The notes beneath the pieces were generated by a model, which saw only the letters and a list, made by a program, of their open reading frames with translations, was not told where the DNA came from and made no database searches. The position numbers and the translations under genes were made by a program. This document shows positions 37,701 through 52,700 of a DNA stretch of 64,000 bases, one piece after another. The DNA comes from Branchiostoma belcheri (Eukaryota; Chordata; Leptocardii; Amphioxiformes; Branchiostomatidae): contig NW_017804398.1 in NCBI RefSeq assembly GCF_001625305.1, positions 567,502 to 631,501 of the forward strand, given 5' to 3'. Every line of letters begins with the position of its first letter. Position 1 is the stretch's first letter.

Positions 37701-40700
37701 TATTTTCCTTATCTTAACTGAATAATGTATCAGCTGGAATTTCACGGAAGAAGATTTTCTAACTAAGATAATGATTACCGATGGGGACTGCCGTTCAGTA
37801 ATATAGTTTTATCCCCTAGAAGCTCCTCATAGTAAACGATGCTTGCGGCATTATTTGAAAATATAGCGGCCATATCAATGTATCATTCTTTCAATAATGA
37901 TGCTAGATTGACATGATACTGGGGACAATTTGCACTTCCAGTAAGCTACTTCTCCTGCCTGTAATACGATCTGACGAACGCAGGCCTAATTCTGACTACC
38001 CAGTGTAATCACGGCTTTATTAGATTTTCCTTGGGAAATTAACTATCGGGTGAGGACAATTATTTCCTTATCTTTATGGCCAACCTGATATTTAGTTGTT
38101 ATTGTGATGGCTTTTACAACGGCTTCATTCCTCGTTGTAATTTCCGATTATACGTGAGTTATGAGTATTCTAATAATGTCGGCAGTAACCTACTTTCTAA
38201 TGGGCTTTGGGATTACCATGCAAATTTCAGTTAATCATGGACAAATCATAATGAATGGTACATAGTCGGGATGAATTATTCTTAAAATGGCGCGGTGGAA
38301 TAGCACAATACACTACGATAAGACATTGCATCTTGCTCATACCCATGGGGCCATTTTTTTCCTAAAGCCCTCCAATAGTTAACGTTAACAGATATGTGGA
38401 GTACATGTATCGATGATACATACACTGTAATCATCATGATTGCTACGGTAAACCGCACCATCCGCCGGTGAATATTGCAGTAAGCCTTGGTCAAGCCAAT
38501 AAGCCTGGCGGATATTGCTTAAATGGGCATGAGAGGCAAACGCTCTTACCAATCTTAATTAAGGCTGAAAATGAATACATTGAAATCAACAAATCTACGC
38601 CAGTCCAACCACTTGGAACGTATTTGTCTATCAAAATGCTAGAGTTGGAAAGAATCAGTTCACGTGTTTATAGCTGCCACATCTGAATGTTAGGATGTCT
38701 TCAGTTTTCTTACGTGAATTCCCCAAGTGCTTCTTCTGGGTAACAATATGTTTGTAACGCATGTGTCAAGCACCAACCGTTTCCTGGCTGGAAATATGCA
38801 GTTAAAGCGTCTGCCTTCTGCCTTCAATGACCATCTTGGGGAGTAGAGCAATCCTGGTTTCATAAATGCTTGATGAAGGTTATGTAGAAGCCATATCCAC
38901 ATCGTAAAAGTTATGCCGGTAAAATGGTCTGCGTTCATCGTCGATAAAAATCGATGTACCCCGCATTGCATCACAGCTTGTCCGAGGAAAAGATGAAGGA
39001 TATTGACTCTTGGGTGTTAGCTACTGAAAATATGCATGAACCTGACACTACTCATTTTTGGGTGACATTAGCGTTAAATGTGATCTGCAAGACTTAAACC
39101 TAAGTCGACAAATTTGCCATTAAGATAAATAATAGAGAAGTGACATTGTATTAAGGGTAGATGTAACTGCAACTAAACGAGATCAACTAAGACAACTTTT
39201 TTTAAAGAAATAAAATCCCACAGCAATGATCTATATATTAGATTTTTTACCTTCTTTATGTTATCTTACGTTCCCTTGCAATTACTTAAGTAAACTTGAG
39301 CTTGCTTAAGTTGCTTTTACTTAATGTTGACTGGCCGAAACTACGGGAATGTTCAACATTGTTACCGAAGGTGTCCAAACACCATCGCCTGTGCCTTTAG
39401 GTCCATTGAAAGGACGATTTATCGCCCGGGCTTTCTGCCTTACTTTAGGTCAATACCAAGTGTTTATCGCACCCTTAGGTATAAATCAAGACTGATATCT
39501 TTAGCAAGCCTCAGCAGTTTTGTCCTTCCTACAAACGTACATTTATCCACCATGATGTATATATTGGTTACTATTGATCTCCGTCCCTAAGGAAGCGTGA
39601 TGAATGTACAGCGGAAACTGTGGCCGTTTCCTGCCGCACGCCTCCACACCGCCCTGTCACACCGACCTACCGGATAAGCACCGTTTGGGCAAGGTTTCAG
39701 AACCCGCCAAAATGTCTCCAAACGAAGTCATTTCTAGCGATGAAAAGGGTAATTAATAGACTTTTATTCTTTCACAGAGGACCTGAAAATATTCAACTTG
39801 CAGGGGTATTAAAGTTAAATCTGTTGGCCTTATTTGATGATGAAGTGTATATATATCTTGAGAAGGAACCCTCATGTTCTTGTCATAAAACTAAACTTTG
39901 TCCCTGAAGACGAACGTTTCTTCATGGTCAGTGGGTGTACTTGATTTCAGACATCACAATTCCTTCATCCGTCTGAGTTTAGAGCCTTTCAAGAATTAGA
40001 TACGTTTAGGAACGACCAAAGAACATCTAAGGCCAGTTAGACCACCCTTACACGACTGCCGCCGTAGTAAATGCCATCCTTCCCCATTGCTCCCTACTGA
40101 CATAGCCAATGCAGGGATGGATTGTCTTCTTGTCCTTGGCTCGGCTCCAACTTGCGGTGAGACGCTTGCCAAAGAGTCAATATAGTACCGCGCAGCTGGC
40201 GTGGCACCCATTTCATTTAACTTATATTGGCGGTGTAGTTATTCATTCAACTATAGTCGGAGTTTATGGGAGACGCTGGTGCTCCTGGTGCTGGAGAATA
40301 TGTTTCGCTGGCGATTATGTGATAGTGGTAATGGTTGTACTCTGTCGTGGCAATGGAAATGACCGTAAAAACACGGAAAGCCTGTGTTACTTTCTGATAG
40401 CCTGTGGCGTGTAACGGTTCCGGAGGGCTAGTAAAGAGGCAATTGTGACAGCGATGACGCGTGGATCACTTCGTCTGAAAGACTGTATTTGTAGCTATAG
40501 GTCTCTGTTCGCACCACTGTCAGATATCCACAAACCTATCGCCATAGCCGATCAGTAGAAACCTTAGCCGTTTGATAACATAAGCGCAATACGACGTTCG
40601 GGTAGAACGCAACAGGCTATAAAAGATATGTCCAACACCTCATTAACTCCACACAATATAGCCAGTACATCATCCATCGTCCCATATGGGAATGTGGTCG

Positions 40701-43700
40701 GTATATCAGGTACAAAACCAAGTTCAGGTTATATCACGTTAGACTTACGGACTATTCGTAAATTGACACTCGAGGGAGATTCTACAGGAAATGGAAGTTA
40801 TAAAGACACAAATACCAAATCCTCTTTATTGCCGTAAAGAGGATTTGGAAACCACTCGTTTAGCAGCATTTGACACTTTGGCAGTGCAATCTACAATTTA
40901 AAAAAAATAGTGCACTACACAATGCCTAGTGTGCCCGGAAATTTATGTCCTTTGTGAAAGTTGCCTATGCTAACATTTCTACCTATTGAATTACTGATTC
41001 AACTGACGCTGGCCTCTGACCTTAAGCTAGCATTCAATGTTCTTACCCTTTTCGTAATTCTGTTTAGTTTAGATATCTGTCATTTGAGTCAAATATAAAT
41101 ACAGGCAGATAAATGACTTTATCGTCCACCGAAGTAAGTAAACTGAAACGGAAACTGGATTGTATGTAGTTTGCAATGTACATTCAATACGCAGTATGAC
41201 TTTGAGGGCCTGTGTGGCCATAACGCTAACTAAATGATGGGTTATGAAAGAGGCTTGGTAGATACACCAGTTCATTTGCCTTACAACACAAATGTAGATT
41301 ACTAGAGCAAAGGTCTCAACGGAAATAGACTAGCAATAACGTTGATTGTCCTTAGCCTAGTCCATAGTTGATCAAAATGAAGATTTTTTAAATTCAATTC
41401 ATAAATTTACAGTTGTTTTGATGATATCGCTCCTGACATATGTTCACCATCATTTTCCTGAGGTATTGTCAGTGCATGCATGTGCTTTATTTATTTCAGC
41501 TTTGCTGCAATACAATGAGCAATAAACAGCAGCAAAAGGATGCATCCATGGTTTCTGTCCAACTTATAAGAATAATACATACAGAGGTAGCATCATCATA
41601 ATGCAAATGCAAAGCATAACGATACTACTAAGAAAGTAAAGTAACTTAACACTATGTACAAATATATACAAAAACGAATACATTAGGTAGCAGATGTACC
41701 CAGCTTCAGACCGCTCCACGTTCCCTCCCAACTCCGTTCTGGGACATTTGCCAGGCGGGCCGTTAATACAAAATAGCAGGTTATTGTGCCATTCAATTTC
41801 TAACGGACGGTTCCGGACGATGAACGTGCTTATTAGACTTGGTGCTTCCAACACACCTGGGTCCCGCTTCCGACACTTCCGCTTCTCTGGAGCTTACCTC
41901 TGACGTTGAACTTGTTGAAAAGTGTTGCCAACATTTCATAACGATGAGTAGTAATGATCAATTATGTGTCCACGCAGTTTTGAGTGTCAATAAAGTACGT
42001 GTCTATCGTCTAAAAAGTGTCCACCCAAGATTTTTGAACACTTGTAAAGACGTTATAATAAAATAATTTTTCAGTGTAGTCTCTAGGCACGAATGGTGAT
42101 TTGGGATTCGTCATATTTCATTAAGACACTATATTTCAATGTATCGAACGTTATGAAGAAATATTCCTCCCCACAGAGCCTGTGTTCAGCAAACAGTCGT
42201 TTGCAGAGAAGCGTCGGAAAACAATCTCCACGTTTCAGCTGGGCCTCTATCATGTTGGATGGAATAGTAATTTGACCAAAACTGTACAGCACCTTTACCC
42301 CTTTTGCAAATCTTTCATTTCCAATCCTACTCGATCGGCATAGATGCCAACCTTTTGATAGCCAACCTGTCTATCAAGGTAGACAGGTCACTTTTAAATG
42401 GTGTCCTGTTCCTTCCAGTCCTGACCCATAACAAAGTCAGGGCCACGGCAGATGAAGTTCGATCTTTCCGTACGCGGAAGGCGGAACATTCATGGGAGTC
42501 AGTCTCTCCTGGGGATAGCGAGTCTTGCAACTTAGCGACATGCCAATCAAGGAACCCTCTCCAAGGCAATCTTCTTTATTGGGTTGGGAATAAAACCGTG
42601 CAGAGTGGTGATTTCTGCCTCTTGAGGGCGGACGAGGACTGATGTTGTCTCAGATACATGTCAATGTCAATCTAGATGATGTAATTGGCATCTGGCATAT
42701 TATGACAGTGGCATTTACGTTTCTAATTTCCCAATGTGCAAGTCATAAAAGTTTGCTTTTCGACATGAAAAAGAGAAACTCTAACAAACTTTACAAACTT
42801 AGTGTCCCTCTGACCTTTCCCTCCAGATCTGATCCTTCCTCCCAGGCCCTTGTTATGTTTCCTGTAAAACCAATCACGACTGTATGGAAACTAGGGCGAT
42901 TTCATGTCATTTGGGACGTCCCATGAAGAATAGATAGAAAAACTGACTAAGAAATGTTCATCGACCCGCCTGGGCGACAGAAAGTGTGTGTCAGGAAGAT
43001 TGAGAGTTTGAAAGATTGATGCACAGAAGACTTTATTCCCGGCTATGAAATAATTGAAGAAGGACCAGGGAAGCGTCTGGTGTGGGGAGATAGACGTGGG
43101 AGCACGACACCGAGGAACCTGATGCAAGAAGATCAGATGTCAGGAGTCGATAACGTATGGGATGAACAATCATTGCTCAAAAACGTCTGGTAGTTATATT
43201 CAGATAAATATGGATTTATATCACAGTGTGCACATGTGTTGCGTTTCAGGCGAACACAGCAATACGTGTGTTATCCAGTACGTTGCACTGTCCCGCTACG
43301 TCATACTACATTGTACAGTTTGAAAAGTTTTGTTTATAATAGTGTTATTTGACTCTGAAGATCAAGGTACCCAACCTACTGTATATTAGCCACCTCTATA
43401 ACGTTAACATTCCACGTAATGGCCCAAAACTTATAGTAACTGCAGGCTGTGGGATTAACTCCAAAGTCTCTCCATGCGTATGCAGGGCGTTTCCTGTATC
43501 ACATAGGGGCAGCTTTTCCACAACACAATAAGTACAGTATAGACTAGATTTGCGGCAGATCATGGCGACGTTTGCAGGGTCAGTACCCCGGCTGCGTGAT
43601 GGATGGGCTGACACAAATACAGCTACATGTGAACCAGTTCTCCGCCGACGTGCTCTCCACTTAAGAGAGATGAGGTGACCTCGCGATCTCCAGGCAGATT

Positions 43701-46700
43701 CAGCCGAATTACATGTTCGTGGATTTTAAAACTAACACTTTTTGCATTGCTCAGACCGCCGTTTGTTTTTCTGTCCCAGTGTACAATCGCCAAAAAAAAC
43801 AGACGCAAAACGTCAGTAATAGGGATGTTGTTGAAGACCAAACAATGTGTGGTCATGCCTTCTCCGCACCAAAATGGATAGAATAGGAGGCACACGTCCC
43901 TTTTTATAATTCTTAGGATCCGTAATTCCGCAAAGGTCATGGGCACTTTTAGACATTGTTATTCCTTAGAATTATTAGTGAAATAAGATTAATAAAATGC
44001 AAGTCATCCGAGTCAGTCAGTGCACCCCCAATGACCTACACATGACATTGCGTGACCCTAATCTCTCTACACGAACTAAATCTTACTTATAATGTCAGCT
44101 TCAGATAAACTGTGGTCTCTGCTCACATCTTCATGTAATCTTCGGGTAAAATGGTCGCCTTGAAGACTACCAGCGTTTATGTTTGGAAATCCCGCTGTAT
44201 AGTGGATGGTTTAGCCGAACATCTTGCGATGGCGAAAATCGTGTCGGGAAAATATGTCTATATACTGCTACTCTAACTCTAGTCTCTACATTTGTCAAAT
44301 ACTTCATGCTAGTACATCTCTACCTCTGTACCGACTAGGGTAATGGCTTCATAACTCACGACAGCTGAACGTATTCCTACTAATATAGTTAATAACGTGC
44401 GGCTACAGGGATGTGAAGCCTATTACAAAAAGCTTGTCTGATTCAAACCAAGTTATACATCATCAGTGATCATAAGCATGTCAATCTTCCAGATGGGTTG
44501 ATTGCTTATCTAGGCCGCAAGGAAGCTATCACGTTTTATAGCTCTCACTTTCAGTCTTATCGAGCAATCTACAGCGTTAATATGGAGACGTATGTTAACG
44601 GTCCCGTTCAATGGGGCCATCACTGAGTTATGTTAGGATTGATGATCTCAGATCATTCAAACTAACACTATGTAACACTTGGTTCTACGACTCACTTTGC
44701 TTCGTTGTAATGTTACCGCAATTGAAATATCGGCAAGTATATCCTTACGAGCAACAGCGTGTTTATTTTATGGGAGTACCAGCTGTCCCCCCGAGACATC
44801 TTCAAATGGTCTGTTACTGAAGTGAATGTAGCACGAAATAAAACTACTATTGAGGCAGGCTCGGTTTGGAATGTAAAATAAGTCACTAGGAAGGGTATAT
44901 AGGAAGAGCTTCTCGTATTCTAAAGCTGTCATGGAATCGTGTTATTTCTGCAGGCTATGACGTTAGCAGACTGAATATGTTTTTTCTTGAATTAGATTAA
45001 AAGAACTGTAGTTGTTGCAACATTTCATGATGTCTTGGCTAATTTTGCCACTACTTAATGAATGTTGGTGACAAACAAAAGACATTAGCTTTTACAGAGA
45101 AGCGGTTTTTATATGTTTTTCATGAACAGGAAAAAGAGAGAACGTGCATTAAGAGATGAAGGACGTGATATTAGACACTTGAATCACACAACTCCAAGCT
45201 ACGCCTAAGTATCAAAAGCACTACACTAGCCTCCTCAGCGCCAGTTTGCAGAGAGCAACTGGGTTGTATGAACAAGAAATACCATCAAATACCAGGATTA
45301 TCAACCAAGGATGGAGGTGTTCAAAGAATCGTTTTTCCTAGAACCATCGTAGAGTGGAATTCGCTGCCACCAAGTAGCTTTGAACCAAGCTTACAGTTAG
45401 ATGTGTAAAGGTTAGGTGAAACAGGTCGTTTGGTGCACTGCATGCCTCCGAGAGCTGGTGTGTTACGCGGAAGGGCGGTTATACTGGCCGTGAAGATACA
45501 GATGATCTGATTGAGAATTGTGTGTTTATGATATATTAAGATGTTGTTCATGATTTTTCACCACAGTTGACGGAGCGTCTTACAGAGAGAGACCGAAATC
45601 TGCTGATGTGCTGAAGGGAGATACAGTAACACTCCACTGTACCATCGACGGGCTCCCCCCATCAGAGATGGTACAGTGGTACGGTCCGCCGGATATGCGT
45701 CATATCTCCAGCGGCAACGTCATCGCTAAACGCTTCAAGGGGAGGTATATATGACAATACCCTATTTCTTGGTATAACTGCAAATCCTTGCAGAACATAT
45801 ATTTGATAATAACCTATCATCTGCATGCTATAAAAGGATGAAAAGAAACGTACAAAGTAGTCTTTCATACGATATAACATGCGCATTGAATCGCTGATCT
45901 TTTTCAATTGGCGGAAATACTGCATACATTATCAATTAGCACTTCATAACTACGCTTCTGGGACAACGGTCATCATGTTTAGAGTCATACGTTTAACGTA
46001 CATATAAAAACCCCTTCCGTTCCCCAAGGGACCACAAGTGTCAGGTCATGTAAATCATGAGAACAAACTGCCATATGAAGGTTATATATCAAGCTTTACT
46101 GCACTTGATAAGGGACAGGATAACCTTGGCACACACAGAACATTACCAGAAGTCATTGCCTATACACATTGAATTTTTTGTATTGAAGCAAGCAAGCAAG
46201 TAGTGGTATGATTTATTCTGTTTGTTTGTTTTGATTATGATAGATGTAACTTATCATATATATATATATATATTTATCATGAAGCTAGAATTACCACTGG
46301 GGCGTGAAACGTTGTGGAAACACACAAAAACAACAGATGTTTTTGTATTGCCTCCTATGGTGAAACAGCAGTAAAAAATTCTCCATCAATAATATATACC
46401 AATATGTAGGATGTAATAGAAAAAATGCCATATGGCCCAAGGAACTGCCCTGTCAAATATGTAATATTACAGATGAAATCACATAGACACGCAGTTAACG
46501 TTCTTTCCTAAACATCCCCCCACCGACCCATCCCGTAGGTACCGAATCCTTGGAGACACCTCAAGAGGGGAACACAACTTACAGATTCTGCGCGCAGCTA
46601 ACTCAGACGAGGGGGAATACCGGTGCAGCACACTGTCACTAGATGAGACAGCTGACGCCACCCTTACAGTAGTAGGTACGTCATGTATCACAACTTACAC

Positions 46701-49700
46701 GAGCGATCGCCGGGACATCACGGCCAGATAGTGGTAGGCAAAGGTGGGCGACAGTTGGTTGATATGCCTACCAAAATTTGGATATATGTCTTCAAATGAT
46801 CATGATTTACATGTATATGATATAAACAAAAACAGCGATCGCTCGTGATGAGTTCATTTGTGTTTACCTACAGGTGAGCCTCGTGCATTCAATACATCAC
46901 TACATTTATAGAGCCAGCTATCAGAAGAGGTCAAAGAGTGCAGAAAATGCATTGCTCTTTTCCTTACTTTGTTTGTATATTTTTTGTCGTGCACTACCAC
47001 TTGCCACACTAGCTGCACCGCCTTTCCCAGGACGTGATGTGCTGTGAGGCACTTTGTCCTGTATCATGTAGATGTAGGTGTAGAGTCAACCAGGCTTGCT
47101 TCTGTCAATGGCCGGGGAGAGTCTTTGTCAGAGTGTTATGTTGAAAGCAACGAAACGAAAGTCAGGCGTGTATGGGCATATCTTAATCTTAACGTTTAGC
47201 TCAATGGATAGAGCTGACACCACTCGTAAATATGCAAGAAATATATATGACTGAGAAGTGTACTGTACCTACTTCTGTAAGCCTCAGAGCCACAGTCCTT
47301 TCAGTCTTGTTTTTTTTTGCGTGTACGAGCATTCATTACATCCTGGTTATCCAGATAATGTAACTTGCTTTCACACAGCACTATAACGCACTGTATAGTC
47401 CTTGACTCCATTCATTAATGCACATTTCGCCACCCAGAGTGACAAAAGCTATCCAAGTGTGCAATGACAAAGTAAAAATGAACCTTACAAAGACACAATT
47501 GCATCGGTTCCACGTACTAGAGCTTCCAAATTACCCAGTTTAGTAGCAATAGTAGTAAGGCCAAACGAAATACACCGGGTCGTGCCATTTTTACACAAAG
47601 TAAAACTAGGATAGTTCTAGTATTGGGTACTTGGTGCAATTGTTTCTTCTTTTGACTACACAAAGCGAAATTGGTCTTCATTACGTCATGCCACAGTTCC
47701 ACTGTCGGGCCCGCCCGACATTATTGGTGACACGGCCCCCCGTAAGGCAGGCCAGGGGCTGATGTTGACGTGCACCTCGGTAGGGGGCAGGCCCCCTCCC
47801 CGCCTGACCTGGTACAACGGCACCAGGCCCTACAAGCTCCCGGACGACGCCTTCAAGGAGGGGATCAACAAGGGTGAAGTGATGCTGAACCTGGTGATCC
47901 CGTACCTAACGAAATGGGATAACGGCGCGAACCTGTCCTGCAAGGCAGACCAGGGGTTCCCCTCCCTGGTGAAGCCCAGGACAGCCGTCAAGGTCCTAAA
48001 CGTCAGATGTAAGTACCACGTCCAACGGAAAGCTGGTCTAACAGGACGATAGCTGTAGAACATCTATAAGTCTTAGAGTATGGTGCTGAAAGTTAAACAT
48101 CCAGGGAAACGATACATATATACAATTCAAACTCTACTGCTGGATAAAATACGGAAATTACTTTCGGACGTTTCTGTCGGTTCATTCTAGTGACGCTGAA
48201 GAAGAGCGTTGGATGTCACTCAGAACGCCCGGAAGTAATCTCCGTCTTCTATCCAAAAGTAGAGTTTGAATTGCCCATGAGTAGAAAGAAACACAAGGAT
48301 TGAGGCATGTTGCCTTATTTGCCCGTAGTGCTCAATATTCTGTTCGAACCTATGAAGAAAGAGAGAACTTGAGTTTTCGGATCCCGTTAGGCCAGTTTTC
48401 GTTGCCTGTTTGTAAACGTGTGTGATTAAAATAACGACTTTATTAACCTGACTGGCTAAAGACAGAATAGTTTGTTCTTCATCAATGGGTCGGTCCACTG
48501 GGCTCGCTCTCTCACATATTTGAAACACTAACAGCTTGTAAATGATTAGATTCAGTTACTAATGGATGTATCTCTGCGAACATGTTGGTATGATTACGAC
48601 AGAATAGAAACAGATGAATTAACCCCGATCAATAACATGTTAATGCGCTCAGCGCTGAAACAATAAACTAAATGAAAAGTCGTAATTGGTGTCATCTATT
48701 CCCAACGTTGGACGTATGTTGTGTGTATCTTAATCTATGCCACTAACATTTTGTGCAGCAGTGCAGTACGTTATGTTGCACTTCGCGTATACGCGTAGTA
48801 GCAAGTTGTAAATGGTACCGGTCCATGCACTTACATTAACGCGGCCTCAACATTTTCTAGAGCTTGACACACTTTCGAAATTTCTCAAGGAGCAGCAGTT
48901 TGAAAAGATGGGACTGGTAATTTTCGGTGTCTCTCTGAACAGCTTTACATGCTATATTCCAAACCACTATCCGTTCTTATGATGAATATGTGGGTCCACA
49001 CAATTGTCAACGCTTGGCTTCCCCCTATAGGACCAATCAAGAGCCCCTCTGCCCAATGACCCATCTGTAACTGTTGACCCCATCTAGATGATACGGGTGA
49101 ATTCCGATTTATCGATAATAATTGTTATGGGTCGTGAAATTGGGAGATTTCAACCTAATGGGGCGGCGTTTCCAGTTTATACGGAAAGGAAAATATCCTT
49201 ATATATGTATCCGGTGGTGTACAATGATATGAAAAATAAAGTAATGAATTCACATTTTATTGTCCACGAAGATGATAGCCACGTCAATGTACATGTAGAA
49301 TATGCTAATCTAATTTATGAATTAAACGACCACACAACCGTTCACGACAAACAGTTGCACCCATAAAATATTCTTAAACGTCACTTAGTAAAAATGGCAC
49401 AACCCTGTGTAAGACTTGTGTACGGTAAGGGTGGCTTATCCTTTGCTCCGTCTCCCAGTGTGCGTGAGGAAATGGTACATTTGTTATCTGCACATAGCTG
49501 TCATCATTTGACAGAAGGAAGCAGTACTCTCCGCTGGGAACTTCGATTCATGTACGGAATATCTACAACATGTCTACATGTGAACACGTGTTATTGTTTG
49601 ACGTACATAAAAGTAATCCGAGTTCAGTTTACTATCTCTGACTACATCCCATATAAATCCGGATTACTGCCCATCAATAGCCGGATGACCCTCAGATAGC

Positions 49701-52700
49701 ATCTCCCCATGATGCTGATCTTGTAATGTTAGATACAGGTCTGAACCTTAATGGCATACTTCTGAATGATATATTTTTCGAATTCGTGCAGGTTTGAGGG
49801 TTTTGCGACAATACACCCGTGATAAGGCACCACATATGTTGATGCCCTGAATACGCGACGTTTCAGTTCTAAAAGAGATGTGTTCTGATACAAGCTCTGA
49901 GAGGTCTGTCGGAGATAATTCTATGGGCATTAGAGGACAGCTGACCCTACACACAGGTATATCCGGGCCGTTAGTGTGCAGCCAGCGCGATGTAAAGAAT
50001 GGATCTACAGATTTATGATACCATAGTAGTGTTGGGGATTGGTATCAGAGAATAACAGTAACGGCCTGGTCACAGTCGTCGTAGGTCGTCGTACGGTTTT
50101 GATGCGATAGAATGTCTAGGCTTTCTTTGTGACAGAGCCAACCGTTGACAGGCCTTTCCCGCTCCTAAGGAAGCTGAATGTTGCAAGACATGTGCACGGC
50201 CAAGGATGTCTTCATCTCAGTTTGTGATCGTACGACGTTCGCACGACATATGTGTCCGTGTCCTTAACCACCTTTACATCTGACCTTTACATCTAACACA
50301 AGATCCCTCTCCTACCCATCATAGAATAGGATACTTATCACGATGTTAACACCTCGTCATGATTCCAATTCAGCACTTCACGTGTATGTTGGCAGATCCC
50401 CCGACAGTGACGGTGACGCCCAAGTCGTCACGTGTGATGGAGGGAGAGTCACTGAACGTCACGTGTCACGTGGATAGTAACCCGCCTGCTGACGTCGACT
50501 GGAGGAAGGTGGGCCACGCCCTGCCCTTCAGGGTAGATAACAGGTGAGGCGATCCTCCTTGCTTCCTACACTGAGAGGAGATGTTATATTTTTTTTAAGT
50601 TGGGGTTTTTGTTCCTGTTTGTCCGGATAGTGTAAGTTAACAGCACGTGCGTGGGGGAGAATGACAGGTAGAATGACAGGCCATACGGTCAGACACAGAC
50701 AATGAGGAGGATCTAGTGTGTTACGCCGAAAGGCGGTTGGTTATACCGGCTATACAGATACAGATACAGAACTTTTAAATCTTTATCTGTATAGCCTGTA
50801 TATTAAACCTTAAAAAGGTCACAAGAAACCCGAAAGTCTACAATTTTGTTGAATTTGTTTTATCTGTTTATCTGCACAGAGGCCAGGTGCTACACTTGGA
50901 CAGAGTGTCCAGTTCGGACGCAGGGATTTACCAATGCATCGCGGAAAACGGGATTCCTCCAGACGGCTACGGCACGTTCACACTGGAGGTTCTGTGTAAG
51001 ACCATGAATTTCTTCCTACACGTCTGCACTCGTTCTTATTGTTAACAAACCGATGTATCAATTTCACACTAGAACGGATGTGCACCAACGTTGGTACACA
51101 TTTGAGTATGAAAACTTGTCTTGAATACTCGTATCTTGCGTCACCATTTGCATTACGGACTGCTTGGGCTGCGTAATCTCTTTTAATGTATTTCACTATA
51201 CATGACATTATATCCTTAGAATTTAGGGATGAAATAACGTCATTGCTGCTTGTCATGTAACAGTGATCATTTCTTTTTGAGCTTTAAGATAGTTTTAACC
51301 TGCCTCCTTTTATTATCATACAAAATTCTCCAGTTACTCCGAGAATCAGGCAGACGTTTGACACCAAAGTCAGCGTGTTGTACGGACAGGACGGGTTCTC
51401 GCTGGAGTGCGTGGCGGAGGGAAACCCCAGGCCGCAAGTGAGGTGGCGGCGGCAGAATACAGAGCTGTACATGGGCAACCCGCTGGTGCTGTCCCCCGTC
51501 AACTATGACGTGGAGGGGAAATACGCATGCGTAGCCAGCAGTCCTGGGTTTGCTAGCGTGGATAAGGAGACCTTCATCGATGTGGTCGGTAAGGGAATGT
51601 GATATAGCTATACAACAACTCCACTGTTCATCCCTACAAATATTCCCCTTAAGGAAACTCCACTAGATTTTTTTGAAAATGTATGGTATCAAATAAGTCA
51701 AAACAATTTCGGTTCAGCAAAGCGTCAGGTGTTCATGTCTGGTGCTTTGGACATGCTATTGTCACGTTTTTTTAATAACATATTCGTTACTAACTTCCTG
51801 GCGTTACCCTCTGACAAATAATTGATGATGTCGAATTTCTGTTACTATTGGGAATGTATCAGGTCAATGCACTTTGTTTTCAGAAAAGCTCAGCCAACCG
51901 TTGAAAATACATCACTTCCATGAAGAATGTGCCAAACAGAAAAAAACAGCGGTCGATATCACATCGTTGTAGGTCGAGGGTCCACCATTAATCACGCTGA
52001 GATCGTTAAATATCTATTAAGGCGGGATTAGCCTCATCCCCACAGGTCACCACAGGAAAACTCAACTAATATAGAAGTTAGCAGAACTGTCTTGTGATTA
52101 CGAAGGGCGCCCATCTGGCACATTATTATTTTACCTAACGCCCCGGTCACATACATCGTACTGTATGATGATCTCTAATATAGATTCTTCAGCGACGTTA
52201 TAGCCGCACGTCGTTGGTTTAAGAAAAAAACGGTGCTAAACACATTGATATTTAAAAAAAACTTTTTAAAAATATCGCACTCGTTTATTCTCAAATCTAC
52301 GACATATGGCACGATTCTCGAGGATTTCCTCCGTCGTACATGTGTAGGTACGTCCTACGATGTTTGTGACTCGGCCACAAAGTGTAGATTTTACATGAAT
52401 TAGAGGAGCTATGTAAGAAACTTTAGGAATATGTATGTCCGTCAAGTAAACACACTGTTCTCAAAGAGAATATCCAAATATCTAGTACATACTAGTACTC
52501 TGCGTTTTCGGATCAGTTGAGGTAGGTGCACGGATAGCATCTTATTTACAGCCAGGGGCCGGATTTCTGGGGATTAGAGTTGATGGGGCCGTCATAAGCA
52601 AAGGGAGCTCATCCTATCGAGTATCGCCGGTTTCTTCAAAGAACGTGAAGAGCTCACGGCGTGTAATCTGCTTGGAGACGAATAGATTACGATATACCCT

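Larger units (their letters stand above)
28787..45566 (+). other. First intron of the Kirrel-like gene, 16.8 kb
   Basis: It separates the signal-peptide exon (donor gtaggg, 28787) from the first Ig exon. No exon or independent gene is recognised on either strand; open frames up to 113 codons are featureless. It contains the gapped inverted-repeat element at 35312, a perfect hairpin at 40815 and a LINE tail from 45170. Several less AT-rich stretches (for example 30290-30480, 33900-34040, 36960-37160) could be regulatory elements. The signal exon could in principle belong to another transcript, but its phase and content fit. Confidence 0.6.
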
